Assembly: GCA_013180565.1 (NCBI GenBank)
Contig: QBUN01000416.1
Coordinates: 10,027-18,170, forward strand
Origin: Candidatus Methanophaga sp. GoMg3.2
GTDB lineage: Archaea; Halobacteriota; Syntropharchaeia; Alkanophagales; Methanospirareceae
Length of the DNA stretch: 8,144 bases
Direction: 5' to 3'
Shown: positions 5,348-8,144 of the stretch, piece by piece
Layout: every line of letters starts with the position of its first letter
Numbering within the stretch: position 1 is the first letter of the stretch
Notes under the pieces: model-generated
Told to the model about the DNA's origin: nothing
Databases searched by the model: none
The model's input: the letters and a program-made list of their open reading frames with translations, nothing else
Translations under genes and position numbers: made by a program

Positions 5348-7993
5348 TTATCTTCCAACATCTCTTTTTAGATAATACACCTTCAATGTGACTATCTCAA
5401 AGGGATTCATCTTCAACAGTATTCTTTTACCCTTCTTCTTTAACTCCTTTTTCACTGTCTCATCCTCTTCTTCCAGCATGTTCACCACCTTGACCGTCTT
5501 TGGCTCTTTGAACAGCGTTATTTCTGCATCCGTTTCTGCTCCCTTGGTCTCATAAAATCTTATAATCGCAGCATCCTCATCCTCTGCCATCTTCATCGCG
5601 GATAAAATGACGTTATCTGGCTCTATCGTCAAAAATGACCGTTTCAAAGGGAGATTCTTGTCCTCTGGCAACTGCATACCATACAATGCGCAGTTGAATT
5701 CATAAGCATGCTTATATGCCGAAGCGTCTCTCCAATCTCCTTCATGCGGGTAAATGGAATAGTTGAATGTGTATCTTCTCAACTCCTGCGCATCGGGAAC
5801 AGGAATTGCAGGACCGGTCTTACCATCTGAAGAGAGCATCGAAACGCTTCTGAGCAGTGTTAAATAGATGTCTCCATCTCGCACCTCATTTTCCGGTATA
5901 CCACTGTGAATCACCGTTAGGCCCTTCTTTCTATCAGAATAATCAAGCCACCTCAACGAGGGAAATACACCACAGGGCTCCTCAACCCACTTCTCTTTCG
6001 GTTTATAGTGCCACAGGTCTGTTGGCCGTGAAACAACACCAAATTGGGTACCACAGGCATAAGCCAGCGATTTCATGTCCGTAGAGAACCGGACCCTGAG
6101 CCGTGCCCTTGGATGTTTATCCACTATAGTAGTAACGAAATCTATTCTTGGAATGTCCTTATAAACTACTATCTTCTTCGTGCACTCTAAGAATTTATGC
6201 CGCCATATAAGTGGCTTCTGCTTATCCGTTAACCTATACGGCCATCGCAGTGAAAAGTAATTGGTCTCGACATTAATAACCCGTCTCAAAGGGCTCTTAT
6301 CTATATAGAAGTTCTTTACACTGAATGAGCCATACTTCACTCCTTCTCCCTTCTCTGTCTTCAGAGGGATAGCAAGTGTTTGACGGTGGTAGTATAGGTC
6401 GCCGGCTTCTTCCTCCAGCACAAGTTCATTCGCCGTGCAAATTCTCTCCCTTCCCGCTTCTTTACCGTCTAAAGAGACATCAATCAAGCCTGTGGCGGGA
6501 TCCACCTCTACCCCAAAGAATCGGTTTTCTATTGTGTTTCCCCTTACCATGATAAAACTCTGGTCATAGCGGTACCGTCTGGGCTCCCGCTCAAGGAGAA
6601 TATACACCTTATAGCCCATTGCAGGAACCGTGGGTACAAATCCTATCCTCGCATATCTCAACGAGTCATCCTCATACCGTGCAAAGTTTATGACTTCAAC
6701 ATCTATCTCCTCTTCCCCACTCTTTAACGCTTTGAGCTCTACTACTTTGCCTATGTCAAAATTCAAATCCATCTCTATCCAGTTCTTAACTTCCCACGAG
6801 AGCGAGTTAAATACGATTATATCGCCGCTTTCCGCTTTACCATCGCTTCCCGCTGATTCCGTCTCTATTAATTTAGTGTGTACATTAGTGCATCGGTTGG
6901 ACATCTCTGCGGTGATAAAGCCACGATATTGCTTCACCTCATCGTAGCCACTGTCCATCCCTGTTCCAGGGGCGACATCATGAAATGCAATGTATAAAAC
7001 CATCCGCCAACAGTTTCTCAGCTCATCAAAAGGATAATGTGCATTAAAGAGGTGACCTATTGTACACCATCGCTCGCAACATAGCAACCAATTCTCATAA
7101 TCACAAAGCCCCTGTTTTATCCACATCCTGCTCGAACAGCAATCCGGAAACACCGCCGAATACTTTCCGGAATACATCTCCCCCTTCCTTACTTCCATCT
7201 TAAGGTTCTTATCTTCTATTTCCTTCTCTAATGCTTCGAAGAATTCGTGTGGTGTTGCAATCTTCATCTTCGCTACGTTGCCGCTCTTCTTATTCCAAGC
7301 CTCCACAACCTCTGATGTCTCTGGCTGTGGCAATGTAACTCCACTCCCCGAGGGCATCAGGATATGAGAGGTTGCCGCAACTGCCTTAAGTTTCTCATAG
7401 CTCTCATCCAGCTTTGTCAAGTCTAACCCAGCTCTATAACCTAAAGGCATCCAGTGAGCTAAAATCTGCGTTCCATCCAAACCTTCCCATAGGAATTCCG
7501 TAGGCTCTCTCTTCGCTGACCCTCTTCTGAATGCAACGTACTTGTAGCCGGATTTTTTGTATATCTGTGGAAGCTGGGCATTCAAGCCAAAGCTGTCTGC
7601 CTGCCACATCACGGGCACATCCACCCCAAACTTATCCTTTACGTATCTCTTACCATGTAAAATCTCTCTTATCAATGTCTCGCCTTCCGGGAGCATTGTG
7701 TCTGCCATTAGATATTCCCCATCAGCAATCTCAATCTTGCCTTCTTTTATGTTCTTCGCAATCTTTGCGAACAATTCCGAAGACCTAGTTTCCATCGCCT
7801 CCAGCAGAAAGGTCTGCTCTATCAAGAACTTGTAATCTGTCTTTTCAATAAGCTCTGCAACCTCCCTCAGTATGAGCATCAGATTGATATAAAGATAGTC
7901 CTCCTTTGTGAATACCCAGATGGCATCGTAATGTGTGTGTGGAACGAGATAAATAGTATCTTTACTTCCGCCCTCTTTCTTCTCTGTCGTCAT
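5348..7993 (-). CDS. Glycoside hydrolase family 38 alpha-mannosidase-type enzyme
   Basis: This is an 881-residue protein with no signal peptide or membrane segment, hence cytosolic. GH38 enzymes are zinc-dependent retaining hydrolases of alpha-mannosides. Numbering from ATG 7993, PHTHYDAIW supplies zinc ligands H21 and D23, WQADSFG supplies the nucleophile/zinc ligand D133, and FHDVAPGTG supplies H338 and D339. An alpha/beta catalytic domain (about 14-270), a helical middle (about 270-370) and a long beta-sandwich C-terminus fit the family. GTG at 8017 would add 8 residues, but ATG 7993 has GAGGTGA 5 nt upstream and is preferred. Oddities: DSFGL has Leu where many members have His, and six Cys fall within residues 285-310. 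The substrate may be glycan or glycoprotein mannose, or mannosylglycerate as in bacterial MngB-like members; sequence alone does not decide. It is probably in an operon with the gene ending at 8010. Confidence 0.93.
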   Translation of the reverse strand: MTTEKKEGGSKDTIYLVPHTHYDAIWVFTKEDYLYINLMLILREVAELIEKTDYKFLIEQTFLLEAMETRSSELFAKIAKNIKEGKIEIADGEYLMADTMLPEGETLIREILHGKRYVKDKFGVDVPVMWQADSFGLNAQLPQIYKKSGYKYVAFRRGSAKREPTEFLWEGLDGTQILAHWMPLGYRAGLDLTKLDESYEKLKAVAATSHILMPSGSGVTLPQPETSEVVEAWNKKSGNVAKMKIATPHEFFEALEKEIEDKNLKMEVRKGEMYSGKYSAVFPDCCSSRMWIKQGLCDYENWLLCCERWCTIGHLFNAHYPFDELRNCWRMVLYIAFHDVAPGTGMDSGYDEVKQYRGFITAEMSNRCTNVHTKLIETESAGSDGKAESGDIIVFNSLSWEVKNWIEMDLNFDIGKVVELKALKSGEEEIDVEVINFARYEDDSLRYARIGFVPTVPAMGYKVYILLEREPRRYRYDQSFIMVRGNTIENRFFGVEVDPATGLIDVSLDGKEAGRERICTANELVLEEEAGDLYYHRQTLAIPLKTEKGEGVKYGSFSVKNFYIDKSPLRRVINVETNYFSLRWPYRLTDKQKPLIWRHKFLECTKKIVVYKDIPRIDFVTTIVDKHPRARLRVRFSTDMKSLAYACGTQFGVVSRPTDLWHYKPKEKWVEEPCGVFPSLRWLDYSDRKKGLTVIHSGIPENEVRDGDIYLTLLRSVSMLSSDGKTGPAIPVPDAQELRRYTFNYSIYPHEGDWRDASAYKHAYEFNCALYGMQLPEDKNLPLKRSFLTIEPDNVILSAMKMAEDEDAAIIRFYETKGAETDAEITLFKEPKTVKVVNMLEEEDETVKKELKKKGKRILLKMNPFEIVTLKVYYLKRDVGR

Positions 7994-7998
7994 AACCC

Positions 7999-8005
7999 TC
8001 ACCTC
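7999..8005 (-). promoter_or_regulatory. Ribosome binding site of the GH38 gene
   Basis: The minus strand reads GAGGTGA, 5 nt before ATG 7993, the same motif that precedes EF-2. It decides between ATG 7993 and the upstream in-frame GTG 8017, inside whose reading frame this site would otherwise be buried. Confidence 0.8.
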
Positions 8006-8009
8006 AATA

Positions 8010-8144
8010 TCACACACTCAATATTATAAACTTTTCCACGACTTCGACCCAGCCTTCCGGCCCCTCGCCATCCGCTTTATAAAGGTCTGGTAGAGAGATA
8101 TCAAGCCATGTCCCTTTTTTGTTCTTCACTATTGCTGGCTGATC
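8010..8144 (-). CDS. C-terminal 44 codons of an unrecognised gene (5' cut by window edge)
   Basis: The minus-strand frame is open from the window edge to TGA 8010-8012. It reads DQPAIVKNKKGTWLDISLP, then DLYKADGEGPEGWVEVV and EKFIILSV. The alternation of hydrophobic strands with a Gly/Pro/acidic loop looks like the last beta-strands of a globular protein, and the acidic/Trp content argues for real coding. I do not recognise the family. It ends 16 bp before the mannosidase ATG, and the intervening bases carry that gene's ribosome binding site, so co-transcription is likely; a carbohydrate-related role is only a guess from the neighbour. Confidence 0.6.
   Translation of the reverse strand, partial: DQPAIVKNKKGTWLDISLPDLYKADGEGPEGWVEVVEKFIILSV
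8021..8036 (-). promoter_or_regulatory. Possible internal BRE/TATA element before GH38
   Basis: The minus strand reads GAAAAG then TTTATAATAT, a good BRE/TATA look-alike, inside the last codons of the upstream gene. A start about 25 nt downstream would fall near 8000, almost on top of the ribosome binding site, leaving a leader of under 10 nt. The site could be an internal promoter or simply the codons for FIIL. Confidence 0.25.

Noticed and set aside
7994..8017. GTG at 8017 as the mannosidase start
   Set aside because: It would place the strong GAGGTGA site inside the gene and overlap the upstream coding end; ATG 7993 has ideal spacing from that site and keeps all GH38 motifs.

Overview
The window looks archaeal. 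It carries a 728-residue archaeal/eukaryotic-type elongation factor 2 with the diphthamide histidine context, a fusion of the inositol-1-phosphate cytidylyltransferase / CDP-alcohol phosphotransferase type, a tRNA-Asp with no encoded CCA, GAGGTGA ribosome binding sites and BRE/TATA-like promoter elements. The EF-2 tail (KGMKREMP...DF) and general style fit a methanogen- or ANME-like euryarchaeote, but this assignment is inference and no species can be named.

Layout, left to right. (1) Positions 2-1568, plus strand: a 5'-truncated bifunctional nucleotidyltransferase/CDP-alcohol phosphotransferase overlaps by 8 bp an HD-domain phosphohydrolase-like gene, so the two probably form a translationally coupled pair. 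(2) Positions 1569-2720: about 1.15 kb without an intact gene. It is a gene graveyard with three recognisable broken minus-strand genes (a coiled-coil protein with an internal deletion, a cupin with a frameshift, and the C-terminal part of a phytoene-dehydrogenase-like flavoprotein with a frameshift and stops) and one plus-strand coding-like remnant of unknown identity. (3) Positions 2690-2795, minus strand: tRNA-Asp(GTC) with a hairpin plus T8 terminator partly built from its own acceptor end. The debris lies directly off the 3' end of this tRNA, which is where integrating elements usually insert. (4) Positions 2796-5090: a short divergent promoter region and the EF-2 gene on the plus strand. 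(5) Positions 5091-5347: a convergent intergenic stretch that folds on paper into three consecutive hairpin domains, a candidate undescribed structured RNA or an elaborate 3' end. (6) Positions 5348-8144, minus strand: a GH38 alpha-mannosidase-type enzyme, preceded 16 bp upstream by the last 44 codons of an unrecognised gene, probably one operon.

EF-2 and tRNA-Asp are core translation genes. The left pair looks like inositol-phosphodiester (compatible solute or lipid headgroup) metabolism, and the right pair is carbohydrate processing. No defence system, CRISPR array or intact mobile element is visible. The strongest leads are the three-hairpin intergenic element at 5109-5265, the decayed island next to tRNA-Asp, and the HD protein coupled to the DIPP-synthase-like fusion. 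Both window ends fall on GATC, which suggests a restriction-cloned insert; if so, the two edge genes are cut by cloning rather than by biology.
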